A DNA stretch of 29,514 nt, from NCBI GenBank assembly GCA_046541515.1, contig JBKHDD010000042.1, forward strand, positions 1 through 29,514, in the 5' to 3' direction. The position numbers were made by a program, and so were the translations under genes. The notes under the pieces were generated by a model. The model saw only the letters and a program-made list of their open reading frames with translations. It was not told the DNA's origin and did no database searches. The DNA comes from CAYFVR01 sp046541515 (lineage in GTDB: Bacteria > Desulfobacterota > Desulfobacteria > Desulfobacterales > Desulfococcaceae). This document shows positions 1-7,119 of the stretch, one piece after another. The number at the start of each line of letters is the position of its first letter. Positions within the stretch are counted from its first letter, which is position 1.

Positions 1-610
1 TGCCCTTGACCATCTTCCAGCCCTGCCGGAGGTATTCGGGCTTGTCCAGCTCGAAGCCCTTGTCCATCACGTAAATCCCGCCGGAGAGCCCGCCGGAGAT
101 GTTTTTGATGGCGTGGGCCAGCCCCGCCGCCGTTTGCCCCACGGCCGCCAGCCGCTCCGACTCCACCAACTTCCGGGTTTTCTCCTCCACCATCCGCTCC
201 AGATTTTCGGTGTACATCCGGAGCTGGGCCCGCATGGTCAGCCGTTCGTGGGCCCGCTTCAGGGCGATTTCCAGGATGTCGTCGTTGATGGGCTTGGTCA
301 CGAAGTCGGTGGCCTCGTACTTGAGGCTTTTGATGGCCAGGTCCATGTCGCCGTGGCCGGTGATCATGACGACCTCGGCGTCCGAGTTCTCCGCCTTGAT
401 CTCTCGGAGCAACTCGATGCCGTCCATGCCGGGCATTTTGATGTCGGTGAGCACGATGGGCGGGTTCGACTCCCGAAATGCGGAAAGGGCCGCGGCGCCG
501 TCCGCCGCGACGAGCACGTCGTAGCCCATGTCGGTCAGCACGATGCTGAGGATATCGCGGATATCCTCTTCGTCGTCCACCAGCAGCACGGTGGTTCGCT
601 CGTCCGTCAT
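1..610 (-). CDS. Response regulator receiver-histidine kinase fusion (3' part outside the window)
   Basis: This gene starts at 610 and runs off the left edge, so only the first 203 residues are visible. Residues 5-120 form a CheY-type receiver with acidic residues at D12/D13, the probable phosphoacceptor D56 (TDIKMPGMDG) and the conserved K107. A short coiled linker (about 125-155) leads to a DHp helix GLAHAIKN with the phosphoacceptor His at 166, followed by GGLSGGIY. The ATPase domain must lie beyond the edge. An AAGGA box about ten bases upstream of the ATG supports the start. It follows the kinase at 654-2189 after 43 bases, probably in the same operon. Its DHp is clearly paralogous to that of the protein at 2186-3718, where the His is replaced by Arg. 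Receiver-first kinases usually act as relays inside a larger phosphorelay; the signal is unknown. Confidence 0.88.
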   Translation of the reverse strand, partial: MTDERTTVLLVDDEEDIRDILSIVLTDMGYDVLVAADGAAALSAFRESNPPIVLTDIKMPGMDGIELLREIKAENSDAEVVMITGHGDMDLAIKSLKYEATDFVTKPINDDILEIALKRAHERLTMRAQLRMYTENLERMVEEKTRKLVESERLAAVGQTAAGLAHAIKNISGGLSGGIYVMDKGFELDKPEYLRQGWKMVKG

Positions 611-653
611 CGTCGCCGTTCCTTCTCCTTCGCCAATTTGCCGGCCGGGCCGT

Positions 654-2189
654 TCAGGCGGCCGCCGCCGATTCGGAAGTCGGGAATTCCAGATGGAAGC
701 AGGCCCCGCCCTCGGCGGAGGCGGCCACGCGGATGTCCCCCTGGAAGTCCTTGACGATCCCGTAGCTGATGGACAGCCCCAGGCCGGTTCCCTTGCCCAC
801 CTCCTTGGTGGTGAAAAAGGGCTCGAAGATTTTGTCGGCCACCGCCTCGGGAATGCCGCCGCCGGTATCGCTGATCTCCACCGCCACCCGCCGGCCCTGG
901 ACGAATGTTTTCAAAATGATCCGCTTGTCGCCGGGCTCGACGCTTCCCTCCCACCGATCCTCGATGGCGTCCCGGGCGTTGACCAGCAGGTTGATGAACA
1001 CCTGCTCCAGCCGTCCCGGGTCGGCGTCGATGACCGGCAGGTCGGGCTCCAGCTCCCACGCCACTTCGATCTGCCGGAGCTTGAGCTGCTGGCTGAAGAT
1101 GTCGTGGGCCCGCTCCAGCACGTCGTTGATCTGGACCCGCTCCAGGCTCGGTTCGGATTTGCGGGCGAACTCCCGCATGTGGTTGATGATCCGGTTGGCC
1201 CGGTCCACGTTGTTGTTGATCTTCTCGGACATGTTTCCGAGAATGGACTCGGGAATGGGTTCGCCCTGTTGCAACTTTTTCATGAAGAAGCCGCTGGCCA
1301 TCTTGATGACCGTCAGCGGCTGGTTCAACTCGTGGGCGATGCCGGTGGCCATCTCGCCCAGGGTCGCCAGCTTGCTGGCCTGGGTCAGCTGCTGCTCGGC
1401 CTCCAGCCGCTTGGTGATGTCGCTCACGGTGACCAGCGTCACCTTCCGCCCCCAGTACTCCGAAGGGGAAAGGCGCAAATTGGCGAAGAGGGTCCGGCCG
1501 TCTTTTCTGAAATGACGCACCCGGTAAAGGACCGCGGCGGTGCGAAGCTTGAAGGCATAATGATCCCGCTCTGCGTCGGTGAACAGCTCCAGAAAATCCC
1601 GTCCGACCACGTCGCCCTTGGCGTAGCCGTACACTTCGCCCATGCTCTTGTTGACGTCGAGGATCTCGAAATTTTCGGCGTCCAGCACGAAGACCGGATT
1701 GGGGATGTTGTTGAAGATGGCGTAGTATTTCTTCTCGGAACGTTCCAGCTCCTCTTCCAGCATCTTCCGGTGGGTGACGTCGAGGCACATCTCCATGGCC
1801 GCGACGATTTCCCCCTTGGCGTTCTTGACCGGGGAGGTGCGAACCAGCCAATACTTCCGGGTGCCGTCGCGGTTCAGCCGCGTCTCCTCGCTGACGTGGG
1901 ACGTCCCGTCCTCGAAGGTCTTCTCCACCGGGCAAACTTCGCACTTTTCGCTGCGCCCCTTGTAGGCGTGGTAGCAGTGGTCGCCCGGGGCGGGGTCGAA
2001 ATTTTCGGCGAACTCCCGGTTGTAGCCCACCAGCCGGAAGTCGCGGTCCTGCACGGTGATGGTGCAGGGCACGCTCTCAAAGAGGTTCTGGTATTCCTGC
2101 CGCTGGCGGTTCAGCTTGAACAGCAAAAAGCTGATCAGCGCGACCAGCCCCAGGAGCAGGAAGATGCTCACCCCCAGGACCGGATTCAT
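654..2189 (-). CDS. Membrane-anchored PAS-PAS sensor histidine kinase
   Basis: The protein has 511 aa. Residues 4-25 form a single hydrophobic N-terminal anchor. PAS domain 1 (about 30-140) carries C42 plus C72-x10-C83-x2-C86-P, a cysteine pattern shared with two other kinases in this window. PAS domain 2 spans about 150-260. The DHp box GIAHELNQPL places the phospho-His at 286. The HATPase_c domain shows an N-box (NLLVNARDAI), a G1 box (DTGGGIP) and a G2 box (GKGTGLGL). There is no receiver, so it probably hands phosphate to one of the nearby receivers. Its ATG overlaps the stop of the upstream receiver-kinase by four bases (ATGA), indicating translational coupling. The ligand is unknown. 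The cysteines beside a redox-complex locus suggest redox or metal sensing, which is inference. Confidence 0.93.
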   Translation of the reverse strand: MNPVLGVSIFLLLGLVALISFLLFKLNRQRQEYQNLFESVPCTITVQDRDFRLVGYNREFAENFDPAPGDHCYHAYKGRSEKCEVCPVEKTFEDGTSHVSEETRLNRDGTRKYWLVRTSPVKNAKGEIVAAMEMCLDVTHRKMLEEELERSEKKYYAIFNNIPNPVFVLDAENFEILDVNKSMGEVYGYAKGDVVGRDFLELFTDAERDHYAFKLRTAAVLYRVRHFRKDGRTLFANLRLSPSEYWGRKVTLVTVSDITKRLEAEQQLTQASKLATLGEMATGIAHELNQPLTVIKMASGFFMKKLQQGEPIPESILGNMSEKINNNVDRANRIINHMREFARKSEPSLERVQINDVLERAHDIFSQQLKLRQIEVAWELEPDLPVIDADPGRLEQVFINLLVNARDAIEDRWEGSVEPGDKRIILKTFVQGRRVAVEISDTGGGIPEAVADKIFEPFFTTKEVGKGTGLGLSISYGIVKDFQGDIRVAASAEGGACFHLEFPTSESAAAA

Positions 2190-3718
2190 CCCGACGCCTC
2201 CGAAGCCGATCGCGGCCGGGCTTCGCCGGAAGACGACGCCTCCGATTCCAGCCCCGGGTTTCGGGGCAGCCGCACGGCGAACCGCGCCCCCCGCCCGGGT
2301 TCGGATTCCACGGCGATCTCGCCCCCGTGCTGCTTGACCATCCGGTGAGCGATGAACAGGCCCAGCCCGGTCCCCTTGTTCCCCTTGGAGGAAAAAAAAA
2401 GCGTGAACATCCGCTCCCGGGTTTCCCGGTCCATGCCCGGCCCGTCGTCGACCACCTCAAAAACCACCTCGGCCTCGTCCCCGTCCGCCCGAAAGGAAGC
2501 CGTATGTTCCGCGTCGGACCGGTCGTCGGCGCAGGCCTCCACGGCGTTCTCCAGAATGTTGACCAGGGCCGCGCTGACCACGCCGGGGTCGACCGTCATC
2601 TCGCCCAGATCCTCGGAAATGCGACGCTCGAATTTCACGCCGGCCCGTTCCGCCTTGGACGCCACGGTATCCGCCACGTCTCCGGCGAATTCGGCCGCGT
2701 TCACCGTCTCCCGCTCCAGCTCCCGATCCTTGGCGTAGTGGAGAATGTCCAAAACCTGCTTCCGAAGCCGGCCGACCATGGTCTCCACGATCTCCCGCCC
2801 CTCTTCCACCTGCTCCGGCCTATGCTTTTTGAGGCCGGAATTCATCAGATACATCCCGCCGTCCAGCCCGGTGAGCAGCCCCTTGATGCCGCGGGAAACC
2901 GATCCGATGAGCAGGCCCAGGGAGGTCAACCGATCCTGAAGCTCCCGCACCGCGGTGATGTCGGTGGCCACCTCCATCACGTGGGCAATCTCCCCGTCGG
3001 CGTCGCGGATGGGCGCGGTGTGGATCAGCACGTCGTAGGGCCGCCCGGATTGCGCCGTTACCACGGTTTCCATCTGGTGGGATTCGCCGTCTCCGAAGGT
3101 GGCGGCCACCGGACAGGCCTCGCAGGGGGCTTCCCGATGCTTCACCACCTTGTAGCAGTAAATGCCGTCTTCTCCGCCGAAATACTCCTTGAACAGCCGG
3201 TTGCGCTCGGTGATGCGGAAGGATCGGTCGATGACGGAGATGAAGCAGGGCACCGCCTCGAAGAGCAGGTGATATTTATGCCGGGTGGCCTCCAGCTCGC
3301 GCCGGACCAGCTCCTGGAGATGTTCGTTGTGCCGCCGGATTTCCGCCCGCATGGCGGCCTTTTCCCAGGCCCGGTTCACGGAGACTTCCAGCATGTCCGG
3401 ATGGATGGGCTTGGTGATGAAGTCGGTGGCTTCGTGCTTGAGGCTGTGGATGGCCAACTCAAGATCGCCGTGACCGGTGATCATGACGACTTCGGTGTCC
3501 GGGGCCTCCTTTTTGATTTCCCGCAACAGGCCGATGCCGTCGAGCCCCGGCATTTTGATGTCGGTCACCACCACGGGCGGACGCGCTTCGCGAAACCGGT
3601 CCAGGGCCGCCAGCCCGTTTTCGGCGGAGATCACCCGGTATCCCAGGTCGGTCAGCGACAGGCCGAGAATTTCCCGGATGTCGGCTTCGTCGTCCACCAG
3701 CAGCAGGGTTTTTTCCAT
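2186..3718 (-). CDS. Receiver-PAS-kinase fusion with Arg in place of the phospho-His
   Basis: From the ATG at 3718 the product is 510 aa; the open frame extends further upstream, but the receiver begins directly at this Met. Residues 3-120 are a receiver (D10, phosphoacceptor D53 in TDIKMPG, K103). Residues about 145-258 are a PAS domain with C158 and the triad C188-x10-C199-x2-C202-P. The DHp-like helix reads IGSVSRGIKG, so the position occupied by His in the paralogue at 1-610 (GLAHAIKN) is Arg276 (codon at 2891-2893). The ATPase domain looks intact: N-box NILENAVEAC, DDGPGMD, and GNKGTGLGLF. The protein may be a pseudokinase, a phosphatase, or a docking/relay protein working through its receiver. 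It ends in an ATGA overlap with the next kinase, which suggests the two work together. Similarity to receiver-kinases is certain; lack of autophosphorylation is inferred from the missing His. Confidence 0.92.
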   Translation of the reverse strand: MEKTLLLVDDEADIREILGLSLTDLGYRVISAENGLAALDRFREARPPVVVTDIKMPGLDGIGLLREIKKEAPDTEVVMITGHGDLELAIHSLKHEATDFITKPIHPDMLEVSVNRAWEKAAMRAEIRRHNEHLQELVRRELEATRHKYHLLFEAVPCFISVIDRSFRITERNRLFKEYFGGEDGIYCYKVVKHREAPCEACPVAATFGDGESHQMETVVTAQSGRPYDVLIHTAPIRDADGEIAHVMEVATDITAVRELQDRLTSLGLLIGSVSRGIKGLLTGLDGGMYLMNSGLKKHRPEQVEEGREIVETMVGRLRKQVLDILHYAKDRELERETVNAAEFAGDVADTVASKAERAGVKFERRISEDLGEMTVDPGVVSAALVNILENAVEACADDRSDAEHTASFRADGDEAEVVFEVVDDGPGMDRETRERMFTLFFSSKGNKGTGLGLFIAHRMVKQHGGEIAVESEPGRGARFAVRLPRNPGLESEASSSGEARPRSASEASG

Positions 3719-3838
3719 GGAAAAGCCCCGTCCCGTTGAGGTGAAGGAGACATGCGCGCCGGTCCGCCCCAAAAAGGCTCGGCCAAAGGCCGCTCACGGA
3801 CGGGCGCACGACGGCGACCGGCGGTTGAAAGGCGGCGC

Positions 3839-4255
3839 TCAGTTCGCGCCGGTAACCGGCGGTCCGATCAGCCGGTCGGCGATGGAGAGCAGGTTTTCCG
3901 GGGTCGGGGGTTTCTCCAGATACGCGTCCGGCTCGGGGATGGCGTCGGCGGGCCGGACGTTGAGCATTTTGAGATAGTGGTAGAAGGTGGCCTTGTCCAC
4001 GCCGGACAGGATGAAGACCGGCACGTCCCGAAGGGCCGGCTCCTCCTTGAGCTGGCGGTACATCCGGACGCCGCCTTCGCCGGGCATCATCAGGTCGAGG
4101 ATGATCAGGTCGGGCCGGGCCTCGTTGGCCTTGGCGAGGCCGTCCCGGCCGTCACGGGCCGAAACGGCCTTGTAGCCGGCGGCTTCGAAGACGGTGGAAA
4201 GGAAGATGCGCATATCCAGCTCGTCGTCCACCACCAGCACCTGTTTCGGATTCAT
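3839..4255 (-). CDS. Single-domain response regulator (CheY/DivK-like)
   Basis: The product is 138 aa from the ATG at 4255 and consists only of a receiver domain: D10/D11, phosphoacceptor D54 in LDLMMPGEGG, S84 as the conserved Ser/Thr, and K115 followed by P-P. No DNA-binding or enzymatic output domain is present, so it should act by protein contact or as a phosphorelay shuttle. The segment between beta-4 and the Lys is longer than in CheY (about 30 residues), giving an extended alpha-4/beta-5 region. It lies 121 bases after the universal stress protein gene, with a terminator-like hairpin between them, and 120 bases before the receiver-PAS-kinase. Longer in-frame extensions upstream are rejected because MNPKQVLVVDD is the normal receiver N-terminus. 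Confidence 0.9.
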   Translation of the reverse strand: MNPKQVLVVDDELDMRIFLSTVFEAAGYKAVSARDGRDGLAKANEARPDLIILDLMMPGEGGVRMYRQLKEEPALRDVPVFILSGVDKATFYHYLKMLNVRPADAIPEPDAYLEKPPTPENLLSIADRLIGPPVTGAN

Positions 4256-4319
4256 AAGGCCCCCGCCGCAACCTCGCCGGGATTCTTTCGGGACCGCGCC
4301 CGAAGGATCTCGGTTCCGG

Positions 4320-4369
4320 AAAAAATGGCCGGGTCGGTTCCGGAAAACGACCAACGGAACAACCCGGCC
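4320..4369 (-). terminator. Terminator-like compound hairpin downstream of the stress-protein gene
   Basis: On the minus strand, arms GGCCGGGT (4362-4369) and ACCCGGCC (4327-4334) enclose an inner pair GTTCCG/CGGAAC and are followed by A and six T (4325-4320). This has the layout of an intrinsic terminator placed just after the stress-protein stop. The interrupted stem may allow partial read-through to the downstream regulator genes. Confidence 0.6.
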
Positions 4370-4376
4370 CCTGAAA

Positions 4377-5297
4377 TCAGTCGCTCACCTTGTCCGGTCG
4401 GTTGACGCTGGCCACCGGGCAGGAGGCCCGCAGCACCACCTGCTCCACCGTGCTGCCCAATAGCGCCTGCTCGGGATCGATCTCCCGGGTGTGGTGGGCC
4501 ATGACGATCAGGTCCCCGTTCTTCTCCCGGGAATATTTGAGCACCTCCACGTAGGGGATGCCCTCCCAGACCTCCACCTCGTAGTTGTCGAAATCTCCGA
4601 GCTTGGAGACGTACCGGTCGTCGATCTTTTTGCGGGCCGCCTTGATCCGCGCCTCCACTTCGGTCTGTTCCAGCACCGTGCCGGACTGAACGGAACTCAG
4701 GTCCAGGGCGTGGAAAATGTAGAGTTTGGAGCCGATTGCCTCGCACAGATTTTTGGCGAAAAGAAAAGCCGAATCCGACGCCTTGCTGAAATCGGTGCCG
4801 AAGACGATGTTGGAGAAATACCAGAGGCAAGTGGTGCAGGGCCGGCTGACGATGAGCACCGGACAGCGCGCGCTCTTGGCCACCCGCTGCATGGTGCTGC
4901 CCACCACGCTGCGATATCGGGTGGCGCCGTGATCCTCCTGGCGAGAGTGGGCGCCCATGACGATCAGATCCACGTCCTTTTTCCGGGCCGCGCGGAGGAT
5001 TTCCGTGTGGGGAACGCCGATGAGCGCCTCCATATCGCAGGTCTTGCAATCGTCCAGCTGTTTGGCGTAGTAGCCCTTCATCTCCTCCAACACCCAGGAC
5101 TCGTAGTCGGCGTCCGGCTGCTCGTCCTCGCCGGTGCGGGTGTCGGTGACCGTGGTGCTGAATCCCCGGGAGGGGCGGCCGTAGACGTGGAAGACGGAGA
5201 GTTCCGACTCGTATTTCTTTGCCAAGTCGAACGCCACATGGGCCGCGTTGTCGCAGGTGGGCGTCGCCGTGGTCGCAAATAAGATTTTCTTAAACAT
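4377..5297 (-). CDS. Universal stress protein with two UspA domains
   Basis: The product is 306 aa. Two tandem UspA folds are visible: residues 1-152, starting MFKKILFATT and ending in a nucleotide-binding segment (MGAHSRQEDHG then VVGSTMQRV), and residues 160-298, with VFGTDFSKAS and MAHHTR followed by LLGSTVEQV. The G(S/T) loop is kept in both, so ATP binding is plausible. Several cysteines occur (C84, C87, C154, C157 in two CxxC pairs), which is unusual for the family and could be redox-responsive. The ATG at 5297 is preceded by no strong ribosome site and lies inside the end of the cytochrome frame, so translation may depend on coupling to it. The long in-frame extension upstream of MFKK is the cytochrome gene read in another frame and is not coding for this protein. 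The role is likely cytoplasmic stress signalling. Confidence 0.92.
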   Translation of the reverse strand: MFKKILFATTATPTCDNAAHVAFDLAKKYESELSVFHVYGRPSRGFSTTVTDTRTGEDEQPDADYESWVLEEMKGYYAKQLDDCKTCDMEALIGVPHTEILRAARKKDVDLIVMGAHSRQEDHGATRYRSVVGSTMQRVAKSARCPVLIVSRPCTTCLWYFSNIVFGTDFSKASDSAFLFAKNLCEAIGSKLYIFHALDLSSVQSGTVLEQTEVEARIKAARKKIDDRYVSKLGDFDNYEVEVWEGIPYVEVLKYSREKNGDLIVMAHHTREIDPEQALLGSTVEQVVLRASCPVASVNRPDKVSD

Positions 5298-6007
5298 GGG
5301 TCTTTTTTTTCGTCCTTGTGACAATAGCGGCAGGTGCCCTCCTTGCCTTTGTCGTAGAAAAGCTTTTCCTTTTCCTCGTCGTAGGCGTGGTGGCAGACTT
5401 GGCAATTTTGCTTGTCGTCGGAGGCGTTTTGCGCCGCGAACTCCGCGCTGTCCGCAACCTGCGAGACAACGACGGATTTGGACTTGGTATGCCGCGCATG
5501 GAGAGACTTGTCCATGCCGATTTCCCGCCAGTTCGATTCCGGCTGGGTTTCCCGATGGCATCCGCCGCAGGTGATGGGGCCGGTTTCCTGCTCCTTCTCC
5601 CGCATGTCCAAATGGCAGCCGGTGCAGAAGGTGTGGTAGACGTCCATCACCTCCCGGCGGGCGGTATCCTCCAACCGTTTAAACTTGGGCGACAGGGGAT
5701 CGATCCCCTCCACCGCCTCGGTGAAGGTCCCTTTGACTTCCGTGCTCTTGGGCATGTGGCAGGCGGAACAGTCCTTGTCCAGCTTCTCCAGCGCCTCGGT
5801 GTGGGCGTCGTGAAGGAAAATCACTTCGGGCTTGGTGAGATTTCCAAACGCCTTCAACGAATTAATCGCGACGATATCCGCCCGGCCCTCTTTCGCCTGC
5901 TCGGGCGACATCGCATCCAGCCCACGTCCTCCAAGGAAATACATCAACCCAAGAAACACCGCCGTGAGGACGCCAATCCACCGGTACTTGATCGCTCCCT
6001 TGACCAT
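5290..6007 (-). CDS. Membrane-anchored five-heme c-type cytochrome, frame disturbed at its 3' end
   Basis: The protein begins MVKGAIKYRW with a hydrophobic segment (about residues 8-26) that serves as an export signal or anchor. Five CxxCH heme motifs follow at about residues 80, 118, 137, 192 and 216, with extra His residues in a class III-like arrangement, so it is an exported electron carrier. The start at 6007 is chosen because AAGGA sits eight bases upstream; an ATG at 6016 abuts that box and is unlikely. After the last heme the frame meets an A8 run (5303-5310). Read as written, it stays open to 5078, deep inside the stress-protein gene. With one A fewer it would stop at TAA 5290-5292, overlapping the next start. 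I use that end. A sequencing indel, slippage or a real mutation are all possible. Confidence 0.8.
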
Positions 6008-6253
6008 AATCTGCATCCTTAGCCGTCAAATGATTAACCAGGAATCCAATTTCAGTTTGGGATGTTTTACGAAAATGGCCAGGCGGAAGTAAATACGGTC
6101 GAGTCTGTAATTCTCGGCACGGCGGACCCTATTTTGGCCCGTAACCGTTTTCCGCGGGGGTTTTGAGTCGGAGTCGAGGCTTCCCGGAAGGTTGCGCGCT
6201 CCGAAGGGGAGGGTCGTTGTCCGAGGCCGGAGGCGGACGGGATTCGGAGCGCG

Positions 6254-6395
6254 CGCGGGGGAACCCGATGAACGGCCCGCGCCAAAGCCGACGCTCCGGA
6301 AGTGAATCCGCCGACGGGTCATGATCCCGTCCGGGATTCGGTCCGCAGCCGAGAGCCATCTCCCAAAGAGGACGGGGTCCCATGCGGGGCGTGGA
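6254..6395. repeat. 142-bp tandem repeat, copy 1
   Basis: This is the first of two head-to-tail copies that I read as identical over all 142 bases. Each contains a compound hairpin, GAATCC-gcc-GACGGG-loop-CCCGTC-cgGGATTC (6304-6339 here). It lies inside the MITE-like element between the response regulator and cytochrome transcription units. Confidence 0.9.
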
Positions 6396-6537
6396 CGCGG
6401 GGGAACCCGATGAACGGCCCGCGCCAAAGCCGACGCTCCGGAAGTGAATCCGCCGACGGGTCATGATCCCGTCCGGGATTCGGTCCGCAGCCGAGAGCCA
6501 TCTCCCAAAGAGGACGGGGTCCCATGCGGGGCGTGGA
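6396..6537. repeat. 142-bp tandem repeat, copy 2
   Basis: This is the second copy, exactly 142 bases downstream of the first. Identity ends about four bases into what would be a third copy (6538-6541). Perfect identity suggests a recent duplication by slippage or unequal crossing-over, or possibly an assembly artefact. Confidence 0.9.
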
Positions 6538-6608
6538 CGCGCGGAAAGGGGACCTTGGAAAGAGGGATCGCGGGAGGCGGGAACCGTTGGACCAATAGGG
6601 CCGGTCCG

Positions 6609-6649
6609 AAAAAAAGCGCCGAACTACAGTCGAGACTGTAGTTCGGCGC
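6609..6649 (-). terminator. Strong intrinsic terminator of the tmc operon
   Basis: There is a perfect 16-bp inverted repeat (6616-6631 with 6634-6649) around a two-base centre. On the minus strand it is followed directly by seven T (6615-6609). It lies about 85 bases after the stop of the response regulator at 6734, so it should end the tmcDCBA-TM2-regulator transcript. A second GC-rich hairpin (6665-6696, one bulged base, no T tract) lies between the gene and this terminator. Confidence 0.9.
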
Positions 6650-6733
6650 GAAACCACCCTACCTCGCCGCCCCGCGCGGGGTGCGCGGGGGCGGCGAAAG
6701 GCGGGGAAAACCGGAAGAGAGGCGGGAAACGGT

Positions 6734-7087
6734 TTACTTCAGGGCTTCGTTCACCAGGCTGAGGACTTTTTCCGGCTCGAAGGGCTTGCTGAGGTAGCCC
6801 ACGGCGTCCCGGACCGAAAGATGGCGCGACGGCATGCCGCTGATCACGATCACCGGCGTTTCCTTCAGATCGGGGTCCTGCTTGAATTTCCGATAAAAGC
6901 GGGTGCCCCACTCCTCCGGCATCTCCAGGTCGAGGGTCACCAGGTCCGGCATTTCATTTTTCATGACCTCCAGGGCCTGTTTGCCGTCCCCCGCCGTTAC
7001 CGTTTCGTAGCCGTTGTCCTCCAAAAGACTGGTCAGATATTTGACCACCACCGGATCGTCGTCGATGACCAGGATCTTTTTCGCCAT
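6734..7087 (-). CDS. Single-domain response regulator, last gene of the tmc operon
   Basis: The product is 117 aa and is a bare receiver: D9-D11, phosphoacceptor D53 in LDLEMPEEWG, S83 and K101-P. There is no output domain. The ATG at 7087 has GAGG upstream and lies 32 bases after the TM2 gene. The gene is followed by two hairpins, the second a textbook terminator. A DivK/CheY-like receiver co-transcribed with a redox complex suggests the kinases encoded further downstream signal through it, possibly to motility or to other regulators. That is inference from position; no target is visible. Confidence 0.92.
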   Translation of the reverse strand: MAKKILVIDDDPVVVKYLTSLLEDNGYETVTAGDGKQALEVMKNEMPDLVTLDLEMPEEWGTRFYRKFKQDPDLKETPVIVISGMPSRHLSVRDAVGYLSKPFEPEKVLSLVNEALK

Positions 7088-7119
7088 TGCGGACCTCACT
7101 TTCCAAAGGGCGTCGGGGC

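Larger units (their letters stand above)
6097..6649. mobile_element. MITE-like non-coding element with imperfect terminal inverted repeats
   Basis: The interval 6017-6733 contains no convincing gene. Its ends match each other in inverted orientation. CTGTAATTCTCGGCACGGCG, running on to GGACC (6105-6128), corresponds to the reverse complement of 6603-6629, which begins CTGTAGTTCGGCGC and ends CGGACC. The similarity continues inward for roughly 25 more bases (CTATTTTGGCCC versus CCCTATTGGTCC, then an ACCGTTTT/ACGGTT block). Inside are two exact 142-bp tandem units. No transposase frame is present, so if mobile it would be non-autonomous. Small open frames here have a repetitive composition and no recognisable domain. 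The exact boundaries and any target-site duplication could not be settled by eye. Confidence 0.5.

Noticed and set aside
3765..3800. CGGCC-TTT-GGCCG followed by AGCC and T5 on the minus strand as a terminator after the response regulator
   Set aside because: The stem is five base pairs and the T run is offset by four bases, too weak to call.
6008..6016. ATG at 6016 as start of the five-heme cytochrome
   Set aside because: The AAGGA box abuts this ATG, while it is eight bases from the ATG at 6007, the better start.
6254..6541. Tandem repeats as a CRISPR array
   Set aside because: There are only two identical adjacent 142-bp units with no short repeats separated by unique spacers, and no cas genes.
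6026..6660. Small minus-strand open frames with repeated PNPGRDHDPSADSLP-like segments
   Set aside because: The peptide repetition simply reflects the 142-bp tandem DNA repeat in a GC-rich region. There is no ribosome site and no domain.
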